Source: Synechococcus sp. WH 8101 (GTDB lineage Bacteria > Cyanobacteriota > Cyanobacteriia > PCC-6307 > Cyanobiaceae). Taken from it: a stretch of 64,000 bases of DNA. Made by a program: the position numbers and the translations under genes. How positions within the stretch are numbered: the first letter of the stretch is position 1; each line of letters begins with the position of its first letter. The stretch is taken from contig NZ_CP035914.1 of assembly GCF_004209775.1 (NCBI RefSeq), positions 310,001 to 374,000 of the forward strand, written 5' to 3'. Below, one piece after another: positions 17,318 to 25,771 of the stretch. Under the pieces are notes generated by a model. It had not been told where the DNA came from and did not search any database. It was given only the letters and a program-made list of their open reading frames with translations.

Positions 17318-18488
17318 CCCGCTGGTGGCTCCAGCAGGTGAGATCCACCGCCGGTGCGCGGCCCGACGCGAGTCGGGCGAGCGACTCACCGATCAGAGGC
17401 GCAAACTTGAAGGCCTGTCCGGAGCCGCCCGCGAACAGACTGAGGCTGGGGGTGAGTCGGTCGAGCACGAAATTCACATCGCTGGCCATGGAGTAAGGGC
17501 TGATCACGGTCTCCACCCGCTCCTGCACGCCCTCGAGTGCTTCGAACAGGAAGGTGTCGAGCAGTTCCAGAAGTCGAGTCGGTGCCTCCCGGGTCATCGC
17601 GTTGGGGTCCTGCACCCGCAGTGCTTCGGGAGCCCAGTCGATGCCCGCCTTGATTCGGGGTCGACCATCGGCGGTGGTGCTCAATACCGGGAAGCCGTAA
17701 TACAGGCCGCCGTCATCGCCCCGTTCCCGTTGGAAGCAGAACCATTGCGGATAGCGGTCGGCAAGGCCCGGATCCACGGTGTAGTGCGCCCAGAGCATGG
17801 GCCACACCTCCAGCTTCGGGGCGAGACCGAGGGGAGTGAGCAGTAACTGGCTCCAGATGCCACAGGCCACCACCACCTGATCAGCGCTGATGTGGCTGCC
17901 GTTCTCCAGGGTCACGCCTCCACCCTGGGCATCGATGCTGGCCACCGGGCAGTGTTCAACCAGTTGATGGCCGGCAGCGCGGGCGGTGCGGATCCAGTGG
18001 GCCACCACCTTGTCGCTGCGCACGGCCCCGGCGGTCGGTTCAAACAGGCCGGTGAAGTTGGGTTGCGGTCGGAGCGGGAAGCGGGCGGCGATCTCCTCCG
18101 CGTTCAACGCTTCATAGGGAATGCCTTGATCGTCCATCACCCGTTGGGCGCCGGGGATCGAACCCTCGATCGTCTCCTCCTCCCAGCTTTCGCCATAAAA
18201 CAGAAGGCCATGGGGTTCACGCAGCGCTTCGCCAGCGTGGCGTTCCTCCTCGCGCCAGAGCCGGTTGGCTTCCTGCGCCAGGCGGCAGAGCACGGGATCG
18301 GAATACATTTCCCGATACATGCGCGATTCACCGAAGCTGCTGGCCCCCGCATGGGCCAGTGTTCGCGCCTCCAGCAGCACCACATCGCCCACGCCCTGGC
18401 GGGCCAGGGCGGCTGCGCAGCTGAGGCCAGCCATGCCGCCGCCCACGATCACAACGGCAGCGCGCTCGGGGAGCGCGGTGATGGTCAT
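17301..18488 (-). CDS. FAD-dependent amine oxidase, MSOX/SolA/NikD/pipecolate-oxidase family
   Basis: A 395-aa flavin oxidase of the sarcosine/N-methyltryptophan/pipecolate oxidase family. Seen: dinucleotide motif VVIVGGGMAGLSCAAAL (GGGMAG at 16-21), SSFGESRMYREMY (51-62, the MSOX Arg region), YYGFP...RIKAGID with Lys280 at the place of the O2-activating Lys of MSOX, and GGSGQAFKFAPLIGE near the C-terminus. The Cys that covalently binds FAD in MSOX aligns with Ser330 (SPYSM), so FAD may be non-covalent. The family includes NikD, which oxidises piperideine-2-carboxylate to picolinate, a good match to the neighbours. The start overlaps the dehydrogenase stop by 4 bases (ATGA). Exact substrate is inference. 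Confidence 0.88.
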   Translation of the reverse strand: MTITALPERAAVVIVGGGMAGLSCAAALARQGVGDVVLLEARTLAHAGASSFGESRMYREMYSDPVLCRLAQEANRLWREEERHAGEALREPHGLLFYGESWEEETIEGSIPGAQRVMDDQGIPYEALNAEEIAARFPLRPQPNFTGLFEPTAGAVRSDKVVAHWIRTARAAGHQLVEHCPVASIDAQGGGVTLENGSHISADQVVVACGIWSQLLLTPLGLAPKLEVWPMLWAHYTVDPGLADRYPQWFCFQRERGDDGGLYYGFPVLSTTADGRPRIKAGIDWAPEALRVQDPNAMTREAPTRLLELLDTFLFEALEGVQERVETVISPYSMASDVNFVLDRLTPSLSLFAGGSGQAFKFAPLIGESLARLASGRAPAVDLTCWSHQRDAVRA

Positions 18489-19549
18489 GCTGCCTCTCCG
18501 AAACTGAGGCCGATGGGGTCAACGCCGCAACCGGCCGTGACCCGCTCGAGGGCAGCGTCAACGGTGAGTCCATCACCGCGTTGGGCCAGGAACTTGGTGG
18601 CCCGTTGCCGCACTGCATCGCGCACAAAGCGATACACCTCATCGGCTGTGGCCGATTTCCAGGCCTCGGGAGCGAAACGCTCGATCGAATCGGCAATCAC
18701 GGCGCCTGCATTCACCAGCGGATCCGGCAGCACCCGCACGCCGCGGCGGCGCAGGTCATCCGCCAGTTGGGGCTGCTGAAAGGGAGCGTTGGCCGCCGGC
18801 ACGATCGCCTTTACGGGCAGGGCCGAGGCCATCTCCACGTTGATCAGTCCGGAAATCGAGCAGGGAAGTAGCAGATCAAGCGTCAGCTCCCACCAGGGAC
18901 AGTCGAGCGGTAGCGGTGTGGCGCCAGCAAAACTGGCTCGCTCCCGGTCCACGTCAACGGTGAACACGGTCCAGCCATGGGCGACCAGCACCCGGGCGAC
19001 GGTGCCACCGACGGCGCCGCAGCCGTGCACCAGCGCGCGGCCGGGTCTGGCATCGTCTAATCCCTCACCCAGCACCGCTTCGACCGCCCCCAGGGTTCCA
19101 TGGGCCGTGGCGGCACTGGCATCCACAGGGCTGCCGACGGCGGCGAGCACATGGGGCGTCAACTCCGTCAGACGCTCCATGTCTTCCAGGCTGGTGTTGA
19201 GATCACAGCCGGTGATCATCGAACCATCCAGAGAGTCGAGCAGCGCTGCGGTCACGCTGATCAGTTCCTCTTTGACCGCTGCAGGTTCCGCGGCGCGGGC
19301 CACGATCTTGCCGCCGGCGAAACCGGTGCCATACAAATCATGTTTGTGGGTCATCAGGCCCGCGAGGCGCTCGCCATCGGCGATGCAGGCTTCGTCTGAG
19401 GGGTAATTGAGAAGGCGCAGGCCACCGTTGGCTGGCCGACCGGTGGTGGTGTCTTCGGCCACCACAAACACCGAGAGATGGTCGGAGACGTGCTCAGCCA
19501 ACACCGACACCGCAGTCGCGGTGGGTGTGGCGATGCTCGATGTGCTCAT
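18485..19549 (-). CDS. Glu/Leu/Phe/Val-type amino acid dehydrogenase
   Basis: NAD(P)-dependent oxidative deaminase of the leucine dehydrogenase group, 354 aa. Conserved catalytic layout: NGGLRLLNYPS (41-51), MTHK with Lys69 (substrate carboxylate), GGK with Lys81 (catalytic), and CDLNTS with Asp116; the spacing 69/81/116 equals the 68/80/115 of leucine dehydrogenase. The Rossmann motif is HGCGAVGG (175-182). All catalytic residues are present, so activity is likely, but the specificity pocket cannot be read by eye. In this operon a lysine alpha-deaminase role, giving piperideine-2-carboxylate, would fit. The start shares one base with the methyltransferase stop (TGATG) and the stop overlaps the oxidase start. 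Confidence 0.88.
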   Translation of the reverse strand: MSTSSIATPTATAVSVLAEHVSDHLSVFVVAEDTTTGRPANGGLRLLNYPSDEACIADGERLAGLMTHKHDLYGTGFAGGKIVARAAEPAAVKEELISVTAALLDSLDGSMITGCDLNTSLEDMERLTELTPHVLAAVGSPVDASAATAHGTLGAVEAVLGEGLDDARPGRALVHGCGAVGGTVARVLVAHGWTVFTVDVDRERASFAGATPLPLDCPWWELTLDLLLPCSISGLINVEMASALPVKAIVPAANAPFQQPQLADDLRRRGVRVLPDPLVNAGAVIADSIERFAPEAWKSATADEVYRFVRDAVRQRATKFLAQRGDGLTVDAALERVTAGCGVDPIGLSFGEAA

Positions 19550-20586
19550 CAGGCCAGCTTCTCCATCATTTGGTGGTGCTCGACGTAATCCAGGCTCCAG
19601 TCGCTCGGGGCTTCGGCAATGCGCTGTTCCAGGCGCTGATACACCGCGTCGGCCGCTGCGTCACCAGCGGCGTTGGCGAAGCTGTGCCGGCTCCAGCTGC
19701 GGATCGTGGCCATCAGGCCGGTGGCGAAGGCGGCGGTGTCGCCGTCAGTGTTCCAGCGCTGTCTGTAGGGGCAGCGCACGTGGACGGTGCGTTCATCCAC
19801 CAGGCGCAGGCCGTTGCGGTAAGGGGCCGAGCTGGCATCCTTCAGCGGCGCCATGAATTCCTCGGGCGACTTGTAGAAGTTCAGGATCGTGCCGTTGCGG
19901 TACTGCTCCTCGCTGATCACCTCCTCATCGGCGAGGCCCCGCCAGATGCGGTGCAGTTCATCGTGGACGTTGCGCGTTTCGCCACCGTTGTGGCCCAGAT
20001 AGCGGCCCTCTGAATCGCGGGAGAGGTTCACCGTCAGCAGCCTGCCTCCCGGTTGCAGTTCGCGGCTGCGCAGCTCGAGAATCGCTGTCCAGTCCTTCAG
20101 CGCCTGGGCGGTGAAGCGCTGCATTGCGTCGGCATCACCAGACGCGAGCACATGGGTGTGGTTGTGCAGTGGGCCTGGGGATTCGCTCAGCCAATGCATG
20201 GCGGTAGCTGAGAAACCGAAGCTCACGCTGTTTGGAGCCACCGAGGGCTCGTAGAAGCTGCGCGCACTCACCAGCACGGTGGGCTTCGGTGGCCTGGGGA
20301 TCTGGAGGGCCAGATTCGCCGCCAGAGCAATGTTGTCATTGCTGGGTAGATCGTTTCCGATCAGCGTCAGGTGGGCGTTCGGCTGCTGGGTGTGGAGGTG
20401 ATCGAGCACCTGATTCCAGAGGCCAACGGCGGTACCGCCATCGGCAGCGCCGTAATCGATCAGAACGTGGTGGTTCTGGTGGGGAAGTTGTTCAACACAA
20501 GTCAAGGCCCAGTCGGAGGCGGCATCGATGCAGAGACGTGCGCCTTCGGTCTGTGCGCTGTAACCCGTGGTCATGGCAATGGCCAT
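19549..20586 (-). CDS. SABATH-family SAM-dependent methyltransferase
   Basis: A 345-aa enzyme of the SABATH family (Methyltransf_7), best known in plants for carboxyl methylation of salicylate/jasmonate and N-methylation in caffeine and trigonelline synthesis. Signature pieces: DYGAADGGTAVGLW (44-57, SAM motif I), LIGNDLPSND (75-84), SARSFYEPSVAPNSVSF (107-123), the diagnostic ATAMHWLSESP (127-137), and ELQPGGRLLTVNLSR. First gene of the operon. The ATG at 20586 is preferred because GAGG lies 3 bases upstream; a second ATG is 12 bases further in. An inverted repeat lies 41 bases upstream. N-methylation of a pyridine carboxylate would fit the context; acceptor is unproven. Confidence 0.82.
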   Translation of the reverse strand: MAIAMTTGYSAQTEGARLCIDAASDWALTCVEQLPHQNHHVLIDYGAADGGTAVGLWNQVLDHLHTQQPNAHLTLIGNDLPSNDNIALAANLALQIPRPPKPTVLVSARSFYEPSVAPNSVSFGFSATAMHWLSESPGPLHNHTHVLASGDADAMQRFTAQALKDWTAILELRSRELQPGGRLLTVNLSRDSEGRYLGHNGGETRNVHDELHRIWRGLADEEVISEEQYRNGTILNFYKSPEEFMAPLKDASSAPYRNGLRLVDERTVHVRCPYRQRWNTDGDTAAFATGLMATIRSWSRHSFANAAGDAAADAVYQRLEQRIAEAPSDWSLDYVEHHQMMEKLA

Positions 20587-20626
20587 AGACCTCGTCAGCG
20601 ACAGGGTTCACCGTACAGGGTGGGTC

Positions 20627-20644
20627 TGTCAGGGCTTCGTGACA
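20627..20644. promoter_or_regulatory. Inverted repeat TGTCA-N8-TGACA upstream of the SABATH operon
   Basis: A perfect 5+5 base inverted repeat with an 8-base centre lies 41 bases upstream of the methyltransferase ATG, in the only non-coding gap (20587-20674) before the operon. Spacing suits a dimeric regulator. A weak -10-like TACGGT (minus strand, near 20609-20614) lies between it and the start. No factor can be named; short repeats of this size also occur by chance. Confidence 0.35.
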
Positions 20645-20674
20645 GAGAACACGCTGCGATGCTCCCTGCAGATC

Positions 20675-21262
20675 TCAACCCTGCTGGAGAAGTTGCTGCA
20701 GCTGGGGCTCCAAGAGGGCGAAGGCCCGGCCGCGATGTCCGTGACATCTCTTCTCCTCGAGGCTCATCTCGGCAAAGGTCAATCCGGTGCTGGCGACTTC
20801 AAAGATCGGGTCGTAGCCGAACCCTTGGTCGCCGCGGGGGGCTGTGGTGATGCGTCCGGGACAGCGACCTTCCACTTCGGCCAGAACGCGACCATCGGGT
20901 GCGGCAATGCAAAGGGCGGCACTGAAGTGTGCGGCTCGATCGGACCGGGATTCAAGGGCGTTGAGGAGACGCTCAATCCGTTCCGGGTCGCTGGGGGCGT
21001 AGCGGGCCGAGTAGACGCCGGGAGCACCTCCGAGGGCTTCCACCGCCAGGCCGGAATCGTCGGCGAGAGCCCAGTGGCCCGTGGCGGCTGCCACGGCGCA
21101 GGCTTTGAGACGGGCATTGGCAGCAAATGTGGTGCCGGTCTCTTCCACCTCGAGATCCTCAGGCTGGGCCTCGATCGTGACGGGCAGGGCGTCCAGCAGA
21201 CGGGCAAATTCGCGGAGCTTGCCGGCGTTGCCGCTGGCGATCACCAAGGTGCGCTGGCTCAT
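20675..21262 (-). CDS. rdgB: dITP/XTP pyrophosphatase (RdgB/HAM1)
   Basis: House-cleaning enzyme that hydrolyses deaminated purine nucleoside triphosphates. 195 aa from the ATG at 21262 (MSQRTLVIASGNAGK); the frame extension to 21340 lies in the neighbouring gene. Family motifs: ASGNAGKLREF (substrate loop), ETGTTFAANARLKA, ADDSGLAVEALGGAPGVYSARYA and GFGYDPIF. It follows the phosphohexomutase by 5 bases and precedes the SABATH operon by 88 bases, so read-through into that operon is possible. Confidence 0.95.
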   Translation of the reverse strand: MSQRTLVIASGNAGKLREFARLLDALPVTIEAQPEDLEVEETGTTFAANARLKACAVAAATGHWALADDSGLAVEALGGAPGVYSARYAPSDPERIERLLNALESRSDRAAHFSAALCIAAPDGRVLAEVEGRCPGRITTAPRGDQGFGYDPIFEVASTGLTFAEMSLEEKRCHGHRGRAFALLEPQLQQLLQQG

Positions 21263-21267
21263 CGTGA

Positions 21268-22737
21268 TCAAACCGACGTCGCAACGGCGCGGGCCCAAGC
21301 GAGCACCTCGGCCACCCGTGCTTCGTCTGGGCCTTCGCAATAAAGGCGCAGCAACGGTTCGGTGCCCGAGAAGCGCAGCATCAACCAGTGACTGGGCCCC
21401 AGTCGCAGCTTCACACCATCGGTGCGGATCACCTCTTGAACAGGGGCTCCCGCCACCTCCTCCGGCGGCTGTTCTGCCAGCAGGGTCTCCAGGCGCCGGC
21501 GGCAGCCCATGTCGGCCAGGCGCAGATCGAGCCGGTCGTAGTGGCTGGCGCCGCCACAGCGCTGCTGCAGGGCGTGGATCCTCGCGCCTAGGGGTTGGCC
21601 GCCTTCCACCAGGGCTTCCAGCACCAGCAAGGCTGCAAACAGGGCGTCCCGCTCAGGAAGATGCATGCCGAAGCCCACGCCTCCGGACTCCTCTCCACCG
21701 ATCAGCACCTCGCCAGCCAGCATCTCGGCGGCGATGTATTTGAAACCCACGGGCAGTTCAAGCACCTCGCGGCCCAGGTCTTCCGCCACCAGCCGCATCA
21801 GATCGGAACCACTCACGGTTTTCACCACGGAGCCGGGGAGTTGTCGGGCTCGGGCCAGGTGGTCAATGAGCAACGGCATCAGCTGCTGGGTGCTGCAGAA
21901 CCGCCCCTGTTCATCCACGGCGGCGATGCGATCACCATCGCCATCGAAGACCAGGCCAACTGCGTGCTGGCCCTCTGCGGCTGCTCCCTTCACCGCGGCG
22001 ATCAGATCGCCCAGGTAGGGAGCGAGTGGTTCGGGTGGGTGACCTCCGAAGAGGGGATCGCGCTGACTGCGGATTTCCTGCACCAGCTGGTGATCGCCGA
22101 CCCCATCGCCGAGTAGTTCGGCCACGCAGCCTGCCGCCGAGCCATGCATCGGATCCACGATCACGCGCAGATTCATCGCCTCCAGGCCGCGACAGAGGGC
22201 GGGCAGATCCAGCTTGCGGCGCAGCCCATCGAGATGCTCGCCTCTCCCGTCGAATCGGGGGGTCTCCCCTCCAACGGGTGGGGTGATGCCACCGGCGCGC
22301 AGACGCTGTTCCACGGCCGCCGTGAAATCCCCTTCCACGGAGCCGCCGAACGGACCTTTGATTTTCAGCCCCAGCCACTCGGGCGGGTTGTGGCTGGCGG
22401 TGATCACCAGGGCGCCGAGGGCCTGGCGCTGGACCACCGCCCAGCTGCAGGCCGGCGTGGGAACGGCGGTGTCGGTGAGCAGGGGCTCAAGGCCGCAGCC
22501 ACGGACGGCGGCGGCGATCGCCGCCGCCAGCTCAGGGGCGAGAAAGCGGCGGTCGTAGCCGATCACCACGGTGCGGCTGCGCAAGCCGTCGGGCGCCCGA
22601 GCAGCCAGCTCCTGGGCTGAAGCGGCCGCCACTGGCAACAGGCGCTCCACGGTGATGTCCACGCCGAGGATGCCGCGCCAGCCATCGGTGCCGAACTTGA
22701 TCGGAGCAGCAGCCAGAGGCAGGGGAGCGGAGGCCAT
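21268..22737 (-). CDS. Phosphoglucomutase/phosphomannomutase family protein
   Basis: Alpha-D-phosphohexomutase interconverting hexose 1- and 6-phosphates. 489 aa from the ATG at 22737, just before the KFGTDGWRG opening. The four active-site loops are visible: TASHNP with the phosphoserine, FDGDGDRI metal loop, GGEESGG sugar-binding loop and RFSGTEP phosphate-binding loop. Exact sugar specificity (glucose, mannose or glucosamine) is not decided by these motifs. Divergent from the TM0106-type nuclease; 5 bases from rdgB. Confidence 0.92.
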   Translation of the reverse strand: MASAPLPLAAAPIKFGTDGWRGILGVDITVERLLPVAAASAQELAARAPDGLRSRTVVIGYDRRFLAPELAAAIAAAVRGCGLEPLLTDTAVPTPACSWAVVQRQALGALVITASHNPPEWLGLKIKGPFGGSVEGDFTAAVEQRLRAGGITPPVGGETPRFDGRGEHLDGLRRKLDLPALCRGLEAMNLRVIVDPMHGSAAGCVAELLGDGVGDHQLVQEIRSQRDPLFGGHPPEPLAPYLGDLIAAVKGAAAEGQHAVGLVFDGDGDRIAAVDEQGRFCSTQQLMPLLIDHLARARQLPGSVVKTVSGSDLMRLVAEDLGREVLELPVGFKYIAAEMLAGEVLIGGEESGGVGFGMHLPERDALFAALLVLEALVEGGQPLGARIHALQQRCGGASHYDRLDLRLADMGCRRRLETLLAEQPPEEVAGAPVQEVIRTDGVKLRLGPSHWLMLRFSGTEPLLRLYCEGPDEARVAEVLAWARAVATSV

Positions 22738-22801
22738 GGGCTGCTGGTGACAGGGAGTCTCTGAACAGGGATCTAGCAGCTGGCCGCCGTAACGTCGTTT
22801 C

Positions 22802-24331
22802 ATGGGTGACACCCCTGCTGCTGACAAGCCCGAAGGGCGGGTGCTGAGTGATCGCCTGCTGCGCAGCTGGTTGCGCTGCCGGCGTCGCGCCTGGCTCGAT
22901 CGGTACGGCGATCCCGTTGACCGTCGTTATACGGCCCATCGCACCCTCCAGCTCGATGATCAGCAGCGCTGTTTCGTGGCCCTGCTTCCGGAGAAGCCAC
23001 GCCACGGTCTGCGGGCGATGGAAGCGGGCGCGGCCTCTGTGGTGGGGGTGCGCCTGCGCGGTCAGGGGCCGCAGGGCTGGGTGCTCGAGTGCCACCCGGC
23101 CCTACTGCAGCGGGTGCCGGGCCAGAGTCGCTGGGGCGGTTTCGCCTACCGGCCGGTGTTGGCGCGCCAGGGGCGTCGCCTGACCCGCGAGCATCGATTG
23201 CCTCTGGCCCTGGCCGGGCGGCTACTGGCTCCTCTTCAAGCAGCGGCCGTCCCGGAGGCGTTGGCGGTGGCCGGCGCCGGGCGCCGCCTGGAGGCCGAGC
23301 GTCTGCCCCTCAGCCATGGCCTGCAGAGTCAGTTGGATGAGGCCCTCCGCAAGCTGGCGCAGGATCTGCAGCGGGACGCCTTGCCGCCCCTGGCGGCGGA
23401 TCGGCGCAAATGCACGCTGTGTAGCTGGCGTGGCGTCTGCAATCGGGAGGCGGCAGAGCAGGGGCACCTCAGCGAGGTGAGCGGCATCGGTGCCAAGCGT
23501 CGGGAGATGCTGCAAGAGCTCGGGTTCGCCGGGCTCGCCGATCTGGCGGCTGCTGACCCGAAGCAGCTCGCGGCACGCTTGGAGCGCTTCGGTGAGCAGC
23601 ACGGAGCGATGGCCGAACCCCTCGTGGCCCAGGCCCGGGCCCAGCGGGATGGACGGGTGGAACATCTCGATCCCCGGCCCGCGTTGCCGGAGCTGACCCA
23701 CGCCCCCGGAGTGCTGCTCTACGACATCGAATCAGATCCGGATGCCCGCGATGACTTTCTGCATGGTTTTCTGCGGCTTCCCCGCGATCCCGCCGGTGGC
23801 TGGGCACTGGAGCAGGCGCGCTATCACCCGCTGCTGACGCTCCAGGAGCAGGGGGAGCGGCCCTGCTGGCGGCGGCTCGAGCGCCTGCTCGATCGCTACG
23901 GCGACTGGCCCGTGCTCCATTACGGCGAAACCGAATCCCTGGCCTTGAGGCGGATGGCCCAGCGCCAGGGGGTGGGCGAGGCGGGGCAGGCCGCCATCCG
24001 GGCGCGGCTGGTGGATGTGCATGAACGGGTGCGCCGCCACTGGCGCCTGCCTCTGAACAGCTATGGCCTCAAAACGGTGGCGGCCTGGCGGGGATTCCGC
24101 TGGCGGCAGCCGGGGGTGGACGGGGCGCGGGCCCTGCTCTGGTGGCGGCAGTGGCGGGGCTCCGGTCGCCAGGACCGCGGCCACGTGCAGGCGTTGCGCT
24201 GGATCTTTGCCTACAACCACGACGACAACCTGGCCACCTGGGCTGTGGCGCAATGGCTGTCAGAGCAAGACAGCCTGATGACTCAGGACGATTCCGCCAG
24301 ATCGCGGAACCCCGTTGGTGGCGAGATCTGA
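22802..24331 (+). CDS. TM0106-type RecB-like nuclease with Fe-S cysteines and RNase H-like domain
   Basis: Putative nuclease, 509 aa. The N-terminal half resembles Cas4/RecB-type PD-(D/E)XK proteins: first Cys in SWLRCRRRAWLDRYGD (about 22-37) and a distal CTLCSWRGVC cluster (about 203-212), together a four-Cys [4Fe-4S]-like set. Then a helix-hairpin-helix (VSGIGAKRREMLQELG). The C-terminal half resembles the YprB RNase H-like domain, starting LLYDIESDPD with acidic residues, then VLHYGETESLAL. No Cas genes or repeats are near. Its last 49 bases overlap the convergent ygfZ gene. Cellular role unknown. Confidence 0.82.
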   Translation: MGDTPAADKPEGRVLSDRLLRSWLRCRRRAWLDRYGDPVDRRYTAHRTLQLDDQQRCFVALLPEKPRHGLRAMEAGAASVVGVRLRGQGPQGWVLECHPALLQRVPGQSRWGGFAYRPVLARQGRRLTREHRLPLALAGRLLAPLQAAAVPEALAVAGAGRRLEAERLPLSHGLQSQLDEALRKLAQDLQRDALPPLAADRRKCTLCSWRGVCNREAAEQGHLSEVSGIGAKRREMLQELGFAGLADLAAADPKQLAARLERFGEQHGAMAEPLVAQARAQRDGRVEHLDPRPALPELTHAPGVLLYDIESDPDARDDFLHGFLRLPRDPAGGWALEQARYHPLLTLQEQGERPCWRRLERLLDRYGDWPVLHYGETESLALRRMAQRQGVGEAGQAAIRARLVDVHERVRRHWRLPLNSYGLKTVAAWRGFRWRQPGVDGARALLWWRQWRGSGRQDRGHVQALRWIFAYNHDDNLATWAVAQWLSEQDSLMTQDDSARSRNPVGGEI

Positions 24332-25134
24332 AGCGTGAGCCCCTCGCCGCCCAGCTGCAGCTGCGGAGCCTCCAGGGCGGCTCGACGCACCAGGGCCAGC
24401 CCTTGCCAGCCGCCTGGGGTGTGCAGTGCTGAGGTGATCACGCCAGCCCGTTCGTTGTTGAGACGCAGGGGGGTTCCCGGTTCGATCGTCAAGCCGATGG
24501 GGGCATCGACCAGCTGCCAGTGGCGCAGTTTCTGTTTGACGCCATCGCGTGCCGTCAGCTTGGCGATGGTTTCCTGCCCCAGGTAGCAACCCTTGCTCAG
24601 GCTCAACCAGTCGCCCAGCCCCAGCTCCAGCGGATTGGTGTCTCCGTTGAGTTCGGCGGGGTGGCCTGGCAAACCAACCCGCAGCCGCCAGGCTTCCAGG
24701 GCGCTGGCCTCGGCCCTCGGCAGCGCCTCCCATGCCGCCGGAACGGAACTGTCGTCGCACCAGAGCACGTCGTCACACCAGGGGCGATCGACGCCTGGGG
24801 CCTGCAGGCGCTGAAGCCGTCGTTGCTGCGCTAGCGGCAACAGGCGCACCCGATCGGCCGGGAAGATCACCCGATCAAAGCCGCTGGCCAGCGCTGCCGC
24901 GTCTCCGCTCAGCACCAGCACATCGGCGCCCTCGTCATCGAGTCGCACCTCCAGCAACGCCTGCACCCGTCCGGTGGCCGTCAACCAGCAGCTGCGGATC
25001 AGGGCATGGTGGGCGGCCTGTTGCAGGTCGGCACTGGTCTGCCCATGCAGGAAGTCGCGGGAGCCATCGCCCTGCAGGCGCAGCAGGGGAAAGGTGGCAT
25101 CCCAGAGCAATGCGTCAGTGGTTGGTGCCGTCAT
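24283..25134 (-). CDS. ygfZ: YgfZ/GcvT folate-binding protein
   Basis: Tetrahydrofolate-dependent factor used in assembly or repair of iron-sulfur enzymes. 283 aa with the defining KGCYLGQE motif carrying the conserved Cys, and the N-terminal [12 protein letters not shown] segment typical of the family. The start overlaps the pyrE stop by 4 bases (ATGA), indicating co-translation on the minus strand; the 3' end overlaps the convergent nuclease gene by 49 bases. Confidence 0.92.
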   Translation of the reverse strand: MTAPTTDALLWDATFPLLRLQGDGSRDFLHGQTSADLQQAAHHALIRSCWLTATGRVQALLEVRLDDEGADVLVLSGDAAALASGFDRVIFPADRVRLLPLAQQRRLQRLQAPGVDRPWCDDVLWCDDSSVPAAWEALPRAEASALEAWRLRVGLPGHPAELNGDTNPLELGLGDWLSLSKGCYLGQETIAKLTARDGVKQKLRHWQLVDAPIGLTIEPGTPLRLNNERAGVITSALHTPGGWQGLALVRRAALEAPQLQLGGEGLTLQISPPTGFRDLAESS

Positions 25135-25715
25135 GCCGCCAGCTCCTGGGCGCGGGCTGCCACCTCGCTGAGTCGAAACAGGCTCACCAACTCCAGTTCG
25201 GCGGCGGTCATGGCGGCGGCGCCCCCTTCCTCCCGGTCGACGATCGTCACCACCCGGCTCACCTGATAGCCCGCCTCTCGCAGCTGGGTCACGGCCTTGA
25301 TCGAGGAGCCGCCGGTGGTGACCACGTCTTCGAGCACGGTCACCCTGGCGCCGGCTCCTGGCAGGGGCCCCTCCAGCCAGGCACCGGTGCCATGGCCCTT
25401 GGCCTCCTTGCGCACGATCAGGGCGTCGAGATCGCGCCCCTGCTGGGCCGCGGCCATGGCCACGCAGCTCACCAGCGGATCGGCTCCGAGGGTGAGTCCG
25501 CTGACGGCGACGGCATCGGCGTCCACCAGGTCGAGCAGAGTGGGGCCAAGCAGGGCGAGGCCGCTGCCGCTCAGAGCCACCGGCTTGCAGTTCACGTAAT
25601 GGGCACTGCTGCGGCCAGAGGCGAGCGTGAACTGGCCGTGGCGGTAGGCCTCCAGGGCGAGGCGGCTGAGCAGTTGATCGCGCGCCTCAGGAAGGCCGGT
25701 GGATGGGGTGCTCAT
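25131..25715 (-). CDS. pyrE: Orotate phosphoribosyltransferase
   Basis: Pyrimidine synthesis, joining orotate to PRPP to give OMP. 194 aa; the PRPP-binding signature [18 protein letters not shown] is near residue 125, with the flexible-loop [10 protein letters not shown] before it and [18 protein letters not shown] at the N-terminus. ATG at 25715. It is coupled to ygfZ by a 4-base overlap. The 56-base gap to the divergent secreted protein probably holds both promoters. Confidence 0.95.
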   Translation of the reverse strand: MSTPSTGLPEARDQLLSRLALEAYRHGQFTLASGRSSAHYVNCKPVALSGSGLALLGPTLLDLVDADAVAVSGLTLGADPLVSCVAMAAAQQGRDLDALIVRKEAKGHGTGAWLEGPLPGAGARVTVLEDVVTTGGSSIKAVTQLREAGYQVSRVVTIVDREEGGAAAMTAAELELVSLFRLSEVAARAQELAA

Positions 25716-25771
25716 CAGGGCTGGTGCGGGCAGCGTTCTGTGCCTAGTTTGCGTCTAGCCATCTGTGATTC

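Noticed and set aside
22802-24331. CRISPR-Cas link for the Cas4-like nuclease
   Set aside because: No repeat array and no other cas genes in the window; HhH and RNase H-like parts fit the TM0106 group instead.
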